From positions 1 through 64,000 of the forward strand of contig NZ_NWSQ01000032.1 of NCBI RefSeq assembly GCF_002531725.1: a stretch of DNA of 64,000 nt, read 5' to 3'. This DNA comes from Rhizobium sp. L43 (GTDB lineage: Bacteria > Pseudomonadota > Alphaproteobacteria > Rhizobiales > Rhizobiaceae). Below the pieces are notes generated by a model. That model was not told where the DNA came from. It searched no databases and was given only the letters and a program-made list of their open reading frames with translations. Made by a program: the position numbers and the translations under genes. Shown one piece after another: positions 52,197 to 61,320 of this stretch (the first letter of the stretch is position 1; each line of letters starts with the position of its first letter).

Positions 52197-53549
52197 TTAC
52201 GCCGCCAGATAACCCGAGGTGCCCGCCTTTGCCCGCAGGAAGAAGTCATCGGCACCAATCTGCCCGCCCTTCAGCATGACTTCGAGGCCATCGACTTCGG
52301 CGTCGCCCGGCGCATCCAGGCGGCAGACATGGCAATTTTGAACTTCGTCAAAAACGGCGATCTCGAGCGCTTCGGCGCCGATTGTCCGCACCGCATAGCT
52401 CGAACTGTCACCGCCCGAAAACACGATCCGCGGCAAGGAAACCGCGCGGCGCACGGCACGCGCAACGTCACAGTAGATGGCGCCCAAGCGTTCCGCGGGA
52501 ACATCGCCGCCGGCCAGACGGCCGGTTTCCCCGCGAGCCGTGTAGATGATTGTAGATCGACCGCGCACAAGGCTCTCGATCGCCTTCAAAGCAGCCTCCC
52601 GCGCAACTGCCTCAGCATCATCATCGGACCGGACTGTCGAGACATCCAAGTGGACAAGGTTCCACCCGGAAGCTTCGGCCACCGCAATCTGGCGCCCGGT
52701 TTGCAGGGCGCAACTACCTGATAAGACGAGTAGATTTTCGACGCCGGCAATCTCCGTCTTGACGGGCTCCGCCGACGATAGCAGGCCCAAGCGGGCCCAA
52801 AGAGCGCCGAGTTGTTGCGCCAAGCCTTGAGCTGCTAGCGCGAACATCGGACGTGTCGGATACCGCGCCCAGAGCAGATCGGCGACAGCCGCAAGATCCG
52901 CATTTTCGAGCCCATCGAAAATGACCCCTGCCCCCTCTTGGAAGGCCTTGAAGACACGCTCCTCCATTGCCGAGCGGTTCCGGATTGCGGGAAGCGTGAC
53001 GTTGACGAATTCCTTATCTGTCTGCCCAGCCAGATGCATGCGCAGATCCGCCTCGTGCATCGGCGTCCTGGGGTGGCGCGACATGCTCGGGTGCCGGTCG
53101 AGCCGCTCAATCCTGTCGGCAAAGCGCGCGAAATGATTTCCGAAACAGGTGTAGCGCCCGAAGTCCGGGGTCGCGGCGAGGACTGGAACGTCCCTCTTGC
53201 CGAAGTGAGCCGCAGCGCGCGCCAGAACAGCACCATAGCTTCCAACGGTGGGCGACGAGTCGAACGTCGAACAGATCTTGTATTGGATAAGCGGACTGTT
53301 GAGGGTGCGCATGATCGAAAACGCGCTGTCAAGCTCCTCGTCGAGCTCGACGCCGGACAACGCCCTTGCGGTACCGGCGAAGCCAAGCACATCATAAGAC
53401 AGAGCATCTGTTGACGCCGTCTGTGCTGAAGGGCGTGCGAGATAGAGTTTTCCCTTCACACCACTGCGATGGAACTGCGCCAGGTTTTCGGAAGAACCCG
53501 TGAAGTCGTCGCCGTAAAACACGGCCTTGAGCTTGCCAGCTGATGTCAT
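52197..53549 (-). CDS. DUF1537 sugar-acid kinase
   Basis: The 450-residue protein matches the DUF1537 kinase family. It has the N-terminal substrate domain with YGDDFTGSSENL near residue 11. Its C-terminal nucleotide domain has VFSGGDSSSYAVRTIGAEALEI and KGGQIGADDFF, the usual GGD and GxFG-type motifs. Family members phosphorylate four- to six-carbon acid sugars, including 3-oxo-tetronate and 3-oxo-isoapionate. GGGAGGA precedes the ATG at 53549. The gene diverges from the SDR at 53701, and the heptamer array lies between. Confidence 0.9.
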   Translation of the reverse strand: MTSAGKLKAVFYGDDFTGSSENLAQFHRSGVKGKLYLARPSAQTASTDALSYDVLGFAGTARALSGVELDEELDSAFSIMRTLNSPLIQYKICSTFDSSPTVGSYGAVLARAAAHFGKRDVPVLAATPDFGRYTCFGNHFARFADRIERLDRHPSMSRHPRTPMHEADLRMHLAGQTDKEFVNVTLPAIRNRSAMEERVFKAFQEGAGVIFDGLENADLAAVADLLWARYPTRPMFALAAQGLAQQLGALWARLGLLSSAEPVKTEIAGVENLLVLSGSCALQTGRQIAVAEASGWNLVHLDVSTVRSDDDAEAVAREAALKAIESLVRGRSTIIYTARGETGRLAGGDVPAERLGAIYCDVARAVRRAVSLPRIVFSGGDSSSYAVRTIGAEALEIAVFDEVQNCHVCRLDAPGDAEVDGLEVMLKGGQIGADDFFLRAKAGTSGYLAA

Positions 53550-53700
53550 CGGATCCTCCCAATATCCCGGCCGAGGATATCTTCCTCCATACATCAGCCG
53601 GGCTTCACTCTTGACAATACTCATAGAAGCAGCTCATAACTCTGTCAAGGTCATACCTTATACCTTATACCTCATATCGAGAAAATTGGAGGACGACGAG
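53550..53700. promoter_or_regulatory. Divergent promoter region, kinase / SDR
   Basis: This gene-free region carries a plus-strand promoter-like pair, TTGACA (53611-53616) and TCATAA (53634-53639) with a 17-base gap. The heptamer array at 53651-53678 lies just downstream of it, and repression of both directions would be possible. Confidence 0.62.
53651..53678. promoter_or_regulatory. Tandem heptamer array (four units)
   Basis: TCATACC, TTATACC, TTATACC and TCATATC follow one another without gaps (53651-53678). The first three have the TYATACC form and the fourth varies. The array begins about a dozen bases after the likely -10 box, a typical repressor position. Confidence 0.7.
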
Positions 53701-54495
53701 ATGAGACTTTCTGGACGCACTGCCGTGGTGACGGGCGCTGGCCGGGGCATCGGACTGGCAATCGCTGAAGCCTATGTTCGCGAAGGCGCGAATGTCGTTA
53801 TCGTCGACCGCGATCTGGAAGTGGCGAACGAAGCCGCCGAGCGGCTTGGGGAGCGGGCTTTGGCCGTCCGCGCCGATATTTCCGTCAACGAAGACGTTGA
53901 GACGATCGTTAAGGAAACGATTGGCCGATTCGGCACGGTCGACATACTCGTGAACAACGCGGGCGTGGGCGCAACCACTCTGTTTCTCGAAAGCTCACGG
54001 GAGGAATTCGAACGCGTCGTCCGGATCAATCTGACCGGAACATTCCTCGTGGCGCAAGCCTTTGCTCGGATCATGGCCGCCAAAGGCTATGGGCGGATCA
54101 TCAATATCGCTTCGCTGTCCGGTCAGAAGGGAGGTGTCGGGCGTTCGGCCTATGGAGCCTCAAAGGCCGGCGTCGAACTCCTCACGAAGGTTATGGCGGT
54201 CGAACTCGCGGAATCGGGAATCAATGTGAATAACATCGCACCGGGCCCGATATTGACCGAGGTCTCGAAAGTCATGCACACGGTCGAAACGCGTGACGCC
54301 TATCATCGGCTCGTTCCGCAACGCCGTTATGGCGAACCATCGGAAATCGCTGATGCCGCGGTGTTCCTGGCGAGCGACGATGCTGCCTATATTACGGGGC
54401 ACACCCTGAACGTCGACGGCGGCTTCCTGGCCGCTGGCCTCATGTTCCCATTCGATCCAAAAGCCTCGAAGCGGCTGGGACAAATCAGCGAATAA
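53701..54495 (+). CDS. SDR-family dehydrogenase
   Basis: The 264-residue classical SDR has TGAGRGIG at residue 12, NNAGVGAT near residue 88, ASLSGQKGG at the Ser position and YGASK near residue 156. The Asp in IVDRDLE after the second strand favours NAD(H), as for a catabolic dehydrogenase. GGAGG precedes the ATG at 53701 by eight bases, and the promoter array confirms this start over an upstream in-frame one. It is the best candidate for oxidising the acid sugar to a 3-oxo acid before the kinase (inference). The regulator gene follows after 100 bases. Confidence 0.92.
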   Translation: MRLSGRTAVVTGAGRGIGLAIAEAYVREGANVVIVDRDLEVANEAAERLGERALAVRADISVNEDVETIVKETIGRFGTVDILVNNAGVGATTLFLESSREEFERVVRINLTGTFLVAQAFARIMAAKGYGRIINIASLSGQKGGVGRSAYGASKAGVELLTKVMAVELAESGINVNNIAPGPILTEVSKVMHTVETRDAYHRLVPQRRYGEPSEIADAAVFLASDDAAYITGHTLNVDGGFLAAGLMFPFDPKASKRLGQISE

Positions 54496-54548
54496 CCTGG
54501 AGAGGTGGCCAGTTCGACGTTCGGCATTTGTCGCAAGCGGGAAAACGC

Positions 54549-54564
54549 GGTATGACCTCGTACC
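54549..54564. promoter_or_regulatory. Heptamer operator upstream of GntR-2
   Basis: GGTATGA-CC-TCGTACC is an inverted heptamer pair with a two-base gap, 32 bases before the GntR-2 start at 54596, consistent with autoregulation. Confidence 0.66.
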
Positions 54565-54595
54565 TTTTCGATTTCTGATTGGAGCGTGACCAGGA

Positions 54596-55297
54596 ATGCT
54601 GTCTGTTGACCCAAAGAAAATCCCAAGCCGGCTGGACATAGCGCTCGACTACATTACGGGCGAAATTGCCAAAGGCAACCTCGGGCCTGGTGACAAACTT
54701 CCCAATGAAAAAGAGCTGGCCCAGCTTCTCGGGATCAGTCGCACTCCAATCAGAGAGGCGATCAAAACGCTCGCGGTCTCGGGTCTTGTCGAGACGCGTC
54801 ATGGCTTTGGAAATTACATCCGTAAGGACGAAGGCCTTCCGGCGATGCCGCTCGCGATGTTTCAGCTCTATCTTCAGAGCTCGACGCCTGAGATGCTGAT
54901 GGAACTGCGATACATTTTCGACCGCAACTGTTCAGAACTCGCGTCGCTGCGGCGTACGGACGAAGACCTCGCCACGATGAGAGAGTGCATCGACCGACTA
55001 AAAAGGCTGTCGGAGGATGCGAACTCCGCGATCGAAGATCTCCTCAAGGCCGATCTCGATTTCCACCGAGCAATATACAAAGCCGCCGGAAACCCGTTGA
55101 TCGTCGTGATCGCCGACTTCGTGCTGACGATGGTCGCGCCTTGGGTGCAAAAATCGCTAGAGGTCAGTGGCAAATGGCGCGCAGTCGATCTCCACGAACA
55201 CATGTTTCAGATGATCCGGGACAGAAAGACCGGTGACCTCAGCCGCGAGAGCGTCGAGGAAAACATGGAACACTTCCGCACATCCCTGCTGAAATGA
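54596..55297 (+). CDS. GntR-family (FCD) regulator, GntR-2
   Basis: The 233-residue protein has the GntR winged helix (residues 10-75; KLPNEKELAQLLGISRTPIREAIKTLAVSG) and an FCD effector domain (about 85-225) with LKADLDFHRAIYKAAGNPL, the usual metal/ligand-binding helix. FCD proteins respond to sugar acids or other carboxylates, as expected for an acid-sugar pathway. Five sites of one heptamer family lie at the pathway's promoters and at its own, so it is the presumptive repressor of the whole block. Confidence 0.93.
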   Translation: MLSVDPKKIPSRLDIALDYITGEIAKGNLGPGDKLPNEKELAQLLGISRTPIREAIKTLAVSGLVETRHGFGNYIRKDEGLPAMPLAMFQLYLQSSTPEMLMELRYIFDRNCSELASLRRTDEDLATMRECIDRLKRLSEDANSAIEDLLKADLDFHRAIYKAAGNPLIVVIADFVLTMVAPWVQKSLEVSGKWRAVDLHEHMFQMIRDRKTGDLSRESVEENMEHFRTSLLK

Positions 55298-55452
55298 CAG
55301 CCAGGGCATCACGTCAAGGCGTGGCGCATCTTACATTTCCCGCAGGTCGCACTGCGATCATCACCGGCGGCATCTGAAGGCGGACGCGAAGCCCGGATAC
55401 CGTATGCCGCCCGGCCTATTCGCCGGGTTCTGAAAATTGCCAGAAAACGATA

Positions 55453-55481
55453 ATGCGCCAGGCTGATTGCGCCTGGCGCAT
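55453..55481 (-). terminator. Terminator of the transketolase-RpiB operon
   Basis: ATGCGCCAGGC (55453-55463) pairs perfectly with GCCTGGCGCAT (55471-55481) across seven bases. On the minus strand it is followed by TATCGTTTTC, a partial T tract. It lies just beyond the RpiB-like stop at 55514. Confidence 0.7.
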
Positions 55482-55513
55482 CGACCGCGAGCAATGCATG
55501 CCCAGCCTTCCAA

Positions 55514-55978
55514 CTAGCGGGCGTGGTATTTCGTATCGACCTCGTCGATGGCGGCAACATTGCTGGCCGAGCGACCGTTCTCGTCGAACCTCTGGGCGAG
55601 GAATGAGTCGACGATCGTCTTCGCAAGTTCCGATCCAATGACGCGGGCGCCCATGGTAATGATCTGGGCGTTGTTCGACAACGCCGCCCGCTCGGCGGAA
55701 TAAGTATCGTGTGTGAGGGCTGCCCTAATACCCGGCACCTTGTTTGCCGAAATGCAGACGCCGATCCCGGTGCCGCACACCAGGATGGCCTTGTCATAGG
55801 TGCCGTCGAGCACGCCGTTGGCGACCCTGTCGGAGAGGTTCGCATAGAAATCGTCGAGACCGGCGTCCGTCCGGGAGACCTCGAACACCTCAAAACGGTC
55901 CTTGAGATAATCGGCGAGGACCTTGGCGAGGCCCTCGCCCGCGCTGTCGCCTGCTACTGCAATTTTCATCTTCATCAC
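55514..55978 (-). CDS. rpiB: RpiB-family sugar-phosphate isomerase
   Basis: The 154-residue protein has the RpiB/LacAB fold: [21 protein letters not shown] at the N terminus, and [30 protein letters not shown] with the catalytic Cys in [23 protein letters not shown] follows. RpiB isomerises ribose and ribulose 5-phosphates, and a homologue (EryI) interconverts D-erythrulose 4-phosphate and D-erythrose 4-phosphate in erythritol catabolism. The TPI-like gene beside it (three-base gap) strongly recalls that erythritol pair. I infer the erythrose role. Confidence 0.92.
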   Translation of the reverse strand: MMKMKIAVAGDSAGEGLAKVLADYLKDRFEVFEVSRTDAGLDDFYANLSDRVANGVLDGTYDKAILVCGTGIGVCISANKVPGIRAALTHDTYSAERAALSNNAQIITMGARVIGSELAKTIVDSFLAQRFDENGRSASNVAAIDEVDTKYHAR

Positions 55979-55981
55979 TCC

Positions 55982-56752
55982 TCAGATTTTGGCCGCGCAC
56001 TTTTCGAGGATGTCGAGGTAGCCCTCGATCTTCCAGGCCGAGCGGCCGATGAACAGCCCATCGACATGAGGGCAGGATATGAGCTCTTCGCAGTTGTCTG
56101 CGTTGACCGAACCGCCGTAGAGGCAGGGAATGCGCCGGCCGAGCACGGCTTCCGCGAACGCGATGATCTCGGCCTGGCGGGCGTCGGCGTAGTCCGCTGT
56201 CGCGGGGATCCCATCGACGCCAATGGCCCAAACAGGCTCGTAGGCAAGCAGTATCGGTTTGTGCTTCTGGTCGGTAGAAAGGCTTCCCAACGCGCCACGA
56301 ACCTGGCGCTCGAGGACGTCGCGGGCTCGCCCGGCCTCGCGTTCGGAAAGTGTCTCCCCTATGCAGATGAGCGGGATCAAGCCGTGGCGAACCGCCGCCT
56401 CGACTTTCAGTCCTACCGTCACGTCCGTCTCACCGAAATGTTCACGCCTCTCGGAGTGACCAAGCTCGACGATGTCGAGGTTGCAGTCTGTAAGCATCAA
56501 GGCCGAAATCTCGCCCGTCCAGGCGCCCTCCTCGTCCCAGTGCATGTTCTGCGCGCCGACCTTTACCGACGTGCCCGCCAATGTGGTCTTCACTTCCCGG
56601 ACAACAGTGAAAGGAGGGATGACAAAGCGCTGGATGCGCGGATGGGACGTGATGTCTGCGGCCCTGAGACCGTGCGCAAATTGCGCGGCATCGGCAAGCG
56701 TCTTGTTCATCTTCCAGCTGGTGCCAATCCAGAGGGTTTTCTTCTCGGTCAT
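55982..56752 (-). CDS. Triosephosphate-isomerase-family protein
   Basis: The 256-residue TIM barrel has the catalytic residues of TPI: Lys in SWKMNKTL near residue 13, His in ELGHSERREHFG near residue 96, and Glu in YEPVWAIG near residue 165. The phosphate loop CLYGGSVNADN lies near residue 210. A TPI homologue (EryH) interconverts L-erythrulose 1-phosphate and D-erythrulose 4-phosphate in erythritol catabolism. A second TPI in a catabolic operon next to RpiB suggests that function over glycolysis (inference). The ATG at 56752 is taken, with only a weak ribosome site, over a GTG at 56767. Confidence 0.9.
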   Translation of the reverse strand: MTEKKTLWIGTSWKMNKTLADAAQFAHGLRAADITSHPRIQRFVIPPFTVVREVKTTLAGTSVKVGAQNMHWDEEGAWTGEISALMLTDCNLDIVELGHSERREHFGETDVTVGLKVEAAVRHGLIPLICIGETLSEREAGRARDVLERQVRGALGSLSTDQKHKPILLAYEPVWAIGVDGIPATADYADARQAEIIAFAEAVLGRRIPCLYGGSVNADNCEELISCPHVDGLFIGRSAWKIEGYLDILEKCAAKI

Positions 56753-56794
56753 GTCCCGCTTCACCACGTTTGCGTTCGAACTGCTGTGACCTAC

Positions 56795-57844
56795 CTAGAG
56801 CGAGCCGGCTCGATACCGCTTCGCCATTTCCGCGAGTGGCACGACGTTGATAGAGCTTGCGCGCCCTGCCGTTCCGAAAGCTTCGAATCTTTCGCGACAA
56901 AGCTTCGAAAGCGCCGTCATTGCGGGCTTCAAATATTTGCGAGGGTCGAATTCTGTCGGATCTTCGGACAGCACTCGGCGCACCTGCCCGGTCATTGCCA
57001 TGCGGCAATCCGTGTCGATGTTGACCTTTCGCACACCATGCCGAATGCCGCGCAGGATTTCCTCGAGCGGCACGCCCCAGGTGGGCTTCATCCGCCCGCC
57101 GAAGCGATTGAAGATTTCCTGCAACTCCTCCGGCACGCTTGACGAACCGTGCATGACGAGATGGGTATTCGGAAGTTTCCGGTGGATCGCCTCGATAACA
57201 TCCATTGCCAGCACGTCACCGTCCGGCCGGCGTGAGAACTTGTAGGCGCCATGGCTGGTGCCCATTGCGACGGCAAGCGCATCCACCTTGGTCTCCGCGA
57301 CAAATTTCGCCGCCTCCTCCGGATCGGTCAGAAGCTGATGCGGATCGAGCTTGCCTTCGACGCCGTGACCGTCTTCCGCCTCGCCCGCACCGGTCTCAAG
57401 CGAGCCCAGAACGCCAAGCTCCCCTTCCACCGAAACCCCTGCCCAATGGGCCGTGTCGCTGACGCTTCTCGTGACCTTGACGTTGTAGTCCCAATCCGCC
57501 GCGGTTTTCCCGTCAGCAAGGATCGATCCGTCCATCATTACGGACGTAAAACCATGCTGGATCGCGGTGACGCAGGTGCTCGGTTCGTTTCCGTGGTCAA
57601 GATGGACGCAAACGGGGATATGCGGATAGATTTCCGTCACCGCCTCCATCATGTGCTTGAGCATGATGTCGTTGACATAGGCTCGCGCCCCACGGCTCGC
57701 CTGGAGGATGACAGGCGAATCCGTTCCGTCGGCCGCTTCCATGATGGCAAGCGCCTGTTCCATGTTGTTAATGTTGAACGCCGGGACGCCGTAGCCGTGT
57801 TCGGCGGCATCATCCAGCAGCTGGCGGAGAGTAATCCTGGCCAT
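56795..57844 (-). CDS. fba: Class II fructose-bisphosphate aldolase
   Basis: The 349-residue zinc aldolase has [10 protein letters not shown] near residue 80, GTSHGAYKF near residue 200 and VMHGSSSVP near residue 235, the metal and phosphate sites of class II FBP aldolases of the Calvin-cycle (CbbA) type. It condenses DHAP with glyceraldehyde 3-phosphate; such aldolases also accept erythrose 4-phosphate to make sedoheptulose 1,7-bisphosphate. It stands six bases after the FBPase gene in the same operon. Confidence 0.94.
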   Translation of the reverse strand: MARITLRQLLDDAAEHGYGVPAFNINNMEQALAIMEAADGTDSPVILQASRGARAYVNDIMLKHMMEAVTEIYPHIPVCVHLDHGNEPSTCVTAIQHGFTSVMMDGSILADGKTAADWDYNVKVTRSVSDTAHWAGVSVEGELGVLGSLETGAGEAEDGHGVEGKLDPHQLLTDPEEAAKFVAETKVDALAVAMGTSHGAYKFSRRPDGDVLAMDVIEAIHRKLPNTHLVMHGSSSVPEELQEIFNRFGGRMKPTWGVPLEEILRGIRHGVRKVNIDTDCRMAMTGQVRRVLSEDPTEFDPRKYLKPAMTALSKLCRERFEAFGTAGRASSINVVPLAEMAKRYRAGSL

Positions 57845-57850
57845 GACATG

Positions 57851-58873
57851 TTACTCGCTGGTTGGATTGGAATTGAGATAGCTTGCGATCACGTCGACCT
57901 CCGTCGCCGAACCGAAAACCAGCGGCGTGCGGCAATGGTGAGAGGTCGGGATCTTGTCCAGGATGGCGGTCGTGCCGTCGGTGGCCCGCCCCCCGGCCTG
58001 CTCCATCAGGAACGCGATCGGATTCGCTTCATACACCAGTCGAAGGCGCCCATTTTCAAAGCCGGGTCGCTTGTCGCCGGCGTAGAAGAACACACCGCCC
58101 CTGATCAGGATCCGGTGGAGCTCTCCGACTGCCGATCCGAGCCAACGCATGTTGAAATCACGGCCGCGCGTTCCCTCCTTGCCGGTCAGACAATCCTGAA
58201 GATACAGGCTCATGGCAGGGTGAAGGTGACGGTGGTTGGAAGCGTTATATGCAAGCTCGGACGTGTCGCAAGGTATCAGAACCTGCCTTTTGACGATCAG
58301 GAACTCGCCGGTTTGGGGATGCATCGTCGCCAGCAGCACACCCTCACCGACCGAAAAGCCCAAATCGACGGTGTTGCCGAATGAGACATAACCGGCCGCG
58401 GCCTGGCGCTTTCCAGGGGTTAAAAAGGGATCTTCAGCTTCGCAGAAAGGCATGATCGAGAAGATCGTGCCGACGGGCGTGCCCAGCCCGACATTGCCTG
58501 AACCGTCGATCGGGTCGATTGCGACCGCAAAATGCTGGCCATTGAGCATAACTGGCGCGTCGGCCTCCTCGGACAGGACCCTGGCAGCGCCTGCGCGTGC
58601 GAGTATTTCGATGAACAACTCGTGCGACGCGATGTCGATTGCCTTTTGCGCATCACCGTCGGTATTTGATCCGACAAGGTGGGCCAGATCGCCCTCCAGG
58701 GAACCGGCTGCGATGCGTGCGGATAAAAGACAGGCGGCATCCAACACACCGTTGATTAGAGCCGCCACCCCCTGACGGGACAAATCTTCACCAGCCCAGG
58801 TCGAGAGGTACTCATCGACAGAACCATACTGGACGCCCGCTTCGTCATTTCCGGGTGTCGCCGGCGCGCTCAT
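57851..58873 (-). CDS. fbp: Class I fructose-1,6-bisphosphatase
   Basis: The 340-residue class I FBPase has the metal-binding signature [22 protein letters not shown] near residue 115 and the sugar-phosphate motif with [13 protein letters not shown] near residue 290. Calvin-cycle homologues (CbbF) also dephosphorylate sedoheptulose 1,7-bisphosphate. It overlaps the transketolase gene by four bases. With the aldolase and transketolase it can recycle erythrose 4-phosphate without a transaldolase (inference). Confidence 0.93.
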   Translation of the reverse strand: MSAPATPGNDEAGVQYGSVDEYLSTWAGEDLSRQGVAALINGVLDAACLLSARIAAGSLEGDLAHLVGSNTDGDAQKAIDIASHELFIEILARAGAARVLSEEADAPVMLNGQHFAVAIDPIDGSGNVGLGTPVGTIFSIMPFCEAEDPFLTPGKRQAAAGYVSFGNTVDLGFSVGEGVLLATMHPQTGEFLIVKRQVLIPCDTSELAYNASNHRHLHPAMSLYLQDCLTGKEGTRGRDFNMRWLGSAVGELHRILIRGGVFFYAGDKRPGFENGRLRLVYEANPIAFLMEQAGGRATDGTTAILDKIPTSHHCRTPLVFGSATEVDVIASYLNSNPTSE

Positions 58874-60864
58874 TGCTTGCCCCTTATCCTTGCTAGGGCG
58901 CGCGTGACGATTGCGTCACGCGTGATCCCAAATTGCTCGTACAGCGTCTCGGCCGGCGCAGACGCTCCGAAGCCGGACATCCCGATCACGTCGTCTTCGC
59001 TGTCGACATACCTAGTCCAGCCGAACTTCGAGAGCGCTTCCACGGCAATGCGCGGCGCGTTGCCGAGGACCGAGCTGCGGTAATCCTTGGGCTGCTTTTC
59101 GAAGAGATCCCAGCTCGGCATCGAGACGACAGCGGCGGGAACGTTTCTCGCCTCAAGCTCGTCGGCAGCCTGGATCGCAAGCGCGACTTCCGTTCCAGTG
59201 GCGATGATTGTGACGGCACGTTCGCTGCTCGCTTCCCGCAGCACATAGGCTCCCCGTGCGCAGCGATTGATGCCGTCACGCTGGGCGCGCAGTTGCGGGA
59301 CATTCTGCCGCGAGAGCGCCAAAACCGACGGCGTGTTCTTGCTGGTTATTGCAAGATCCCAGCATTCCAGCGTCTCGATGGTGTCGGCGGGCCGGAATAC
59401 ATGCAAGTTCGGCATTGCCCTGAGGCTGGCAAGATGCTCGACCGGCTGGTGCGTCGGACCGTCTTCGCCAAGACCGATCGAGTCATGCGTCATCACGAAG
59501 ATAGAGCGGACGCCCATCAGAGCCGCCACACGAATGGCATTGCGGCAATAATCCGAGAAGACGAGGAACGTGCCACCATAGGGTATGACGCCGCCGTGAG
59601 CCGCCATACCGTTCATCGCGGCGGCCATGGCAAACTCTCTAACGCCATAGCTGACATACCGCCCGCTTGCAGCGGCGGTGAAATCGCTGTCGACGGCCGG
59701 AACCCGGGTCAAGTTTGAGTGGGTGAGGTCAGCGGACCCGCCGATCATTTCCGGAAGCAGCTCCGTCAGCGCTTCCAGTGCGATCTGGCTTGCCTTACGC
59801 GTTGCCACTGATTGCGGCTTGTCGAGCAGCTTTGCCTTGGCGGCGTTGACCGCTTCCTCATATCGCGCTGGCAATGAGCCGGCGGTGCGGCGTTCAAACT
59901 CACTTCTGACATCTGCGCCCGCTGCTTCGAGCCGCGCTTGCCAGTCCTTGCGCGCCTTGGCGCCCTTCGCGCCGACTTCGCGCCAAGTTTTGAGGATTGG
60001 AGCAGGAATCTCGAAAGTGTCCGCCGTCCAGCCATAGACTGCCTTCGTCGCGGCGGCTTCGCTGGCGCCGAGCGGTGCACCATGTACGGAGCTTGTTCCT
60101 GCCCTTGACGGAGAGCCGTATCCAATGATGGTTTTCAGGGCTATGAGGGATGGTCTGGATGCTTCCGCCTTCGCCTGCGAGATCGCCGCGTCGATCGCAT
60201 CCGGATCATGACCGTCAACGCGCTGCGTGTGCCATCCGTACGCGTCGAACCTCGCGAGCACATCTTCTGAAAACGCGATTGCGGTCGAGCCGTCGATGGT
60301 GATGGAGTTGTCGTCGTAAAGGACGATCAACTTGCCGAGCTGCAGGTGGCCGGCCAGCGAAGCAGCTTCCTGACCAACACCTTCCATGAGACACCCATCT
60401 CCACAGAAAACGTACGTCCGGTGATCGACAAGCGCTGCGCCAAATTCGGTTGATAGGCGCCGCTCCGCAATAGCCATTCCGACAGCCGACGCGATCCCCT
60501 GTCCGAGCGGCCCGGTGGTCGTCTCGACGCCAGCGGTGTGCCCATATTCGGGATGACCTGGCGTTTTGGAGCCCCATTGGCGGAAGTTGCGAACCTGCTC
60601 AATGGTCATGTCTTTGTACCCGGTGAGGTGCAGAAGGCTGTAGAGCAGCATCGAGCCATGGCCGTTCGACAGGACGAAACGATCGCGGTCCGGCCAGCCA
60701 GGTTCGCTTGAATCGAACTTGAGGTGCCGGCCGAACAGCACCGCCGCCGCATCAGCCATGCCCATGGGCATTCCGGGGTGCCCGGACTTTGCGGCCTCAA
60801 CCGCGTCGATCGACAGGACACGGATAGCGTTCGCGAGATCGCGGATCGAAACTGCTGCTGTCAA
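58870..60864 (-). CDS. tkt: Transketolase
   Basis: The 664-residue thiamine-diphosphate enzyme has the N-terminal [15 protein letters not shown]. The cofactor motif [32 protein letters not shown] lies near residue 150. The pyrimidine-domain region [24 protein letters not shown] is near residue 400. It transfers two-carbon units between sugar phosphates. No ATG is in place: a TTG at 60862-60864 with GGGGAGGA five bases before it is the likely start. It heads the five-gene operon, with a heptamer array 140 bases upstream. Confidence 0.94.
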   Translation of the reverse strand: MTAAVSIRDLANAIRVLSIDAVEAAKSGHPGMPMGMADAAAVLFGRHLKFDSSEPGWPDRDRFVLSNGHGSMLLYSLLHLTGYKDMTIEQVRNFRQWGSKTPGHPEYGHTAGVETTTGPLGQGIASAVGMAIAERRLSTEFGAALVDHRTYVFCGDGCLMEGVGQEAASLAGHLQLGKLIVLYDDNSITIDGSTAIAFSEDVLARFDAYGWHTQRVDGHDPDAIDAAISQAKAEASRPSLIALKTIIGYGSPSRAGTSSVHGAPLGASEAAATKAVYGWTADTFEIPAPILKTWREVGAKGAKARKDWQARLEAAGADVRSEFERRTAGSLPARYEEAVNAAKAKLLDKPQSVATRKASQIALEALTELLPEMIGGSADLTHSNLTRVPAVDSDFTAAASGRYVSYGVREFAMAAAMNGMAAHGGVIPYGGTFLVFSDYCRNAIRVAALMGVRSIFVMTHDSIGLGEDGPTHQPVEHLASLRAMPNLHVFRPADTIETLECWDLAITSKNTPSVLALSRQNVPQLRAQRDGINRCARGAYVLREASSERAVTIIATGTEVALAIQAADELEARNVPAAVVSMPSWDLFEKQPKDYRSSVLGNAPRIAVEALSKFGWTRYVDSEDDVIGMSGFGASAPAETLYEQFGITRDAIVTRALARIRGKQ

Positions 60865-61004
60865 TTCTTCCTCCCCATAAACCGCGACCAATGTGGCGCA
60901 TTTTTCTGGACATCACAATATCAGAACACAAAATAACGCAATACACACGATAAACATAACAATATCACATTCCGCTGCGACTGCGAAGAGTCTGCCCATC
61001 GACA

Positions 61005-61025
61005 TCATACCTCATACCTTATACC
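61005..61025. promoter_or_regulatory. Tandem heptamer array (three units)
   Basis: TCATACC, TCATACC and TTATACC follow without gaps (61005-61025), the same unit as at 53651-53678. It lies 140 bases upstream of the transketolase operon and 295 bases before the binding-protein gene. Confidence 0.7.
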
Positions 61026-61272
61026 TCTGTATTTGCGCAATAGCTTTTATTTGGCTACCGCGTCCATCGGGAGCCGGAAGGATCGTCCCGGGTCGCTTTC
61101 ACGGGGGCGGTCTGCCTCGATCCGTTTGGTGGCAAACGGACAAGACGACCACCGTGATGACTACCGCGTTGGGCACTCACGGGTGGTTGAAACCATTCCA
61201 AATGCGGAATGCTCGATGCGGCTCGCCGATGTTTCCCGACATTTCTTCAGTTGACAGCTTTTACAAATGCAT

Positions 61273-61286
61273 TAACGTATACGTTA
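61273..61286. promoter_or_regulatory. Perfect palindrome upstream of binding protein 5
   Basis: TAACGTATACGTTA is a perfect 14-base palindrome, 35 bases before the start codon. It fits the size and symmetry of LacI- or GntR-type operators and differs from the heptamer class, so another regulator may control importer 5. Confidence 0.55.
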
Positions 61287-61320
61287 TTGAACTCAATAGG
61301 CCTTAAAGGGAGGAACCGAA

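Larger units (their letters stand above)
60865..61320. other. Divergent control region, transketolase / binding protein 5
   Basis: This gene-free 456-base region carries the heptamer array 61005-61025, a TTGACA at 61251-61256 and a perfect 14-base palindrome at 61273-61286. AT-rich parts are at 60900-60970 and 61255-61300. No other gene is supported. Confidence 0.6.

Noticed and set aside
53651-53678. Replication iterons or a CRISPR-like repeat
   Set aside because: The 7-base units have no spacers, recur only at promoters, and no replication or cas gene is present.
55709-57142. Plus-strand open frame of 477 codons
   Set aside because: It runs antisense across RpiB-, TPI- and aldolase-type genes with clear motifs; a GC-bias shadow.
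57251-58384. Plus-strand open frame of 377 codons
   Set aside because: It is antisense to the aldolase and FBPase genes and shows no family features.
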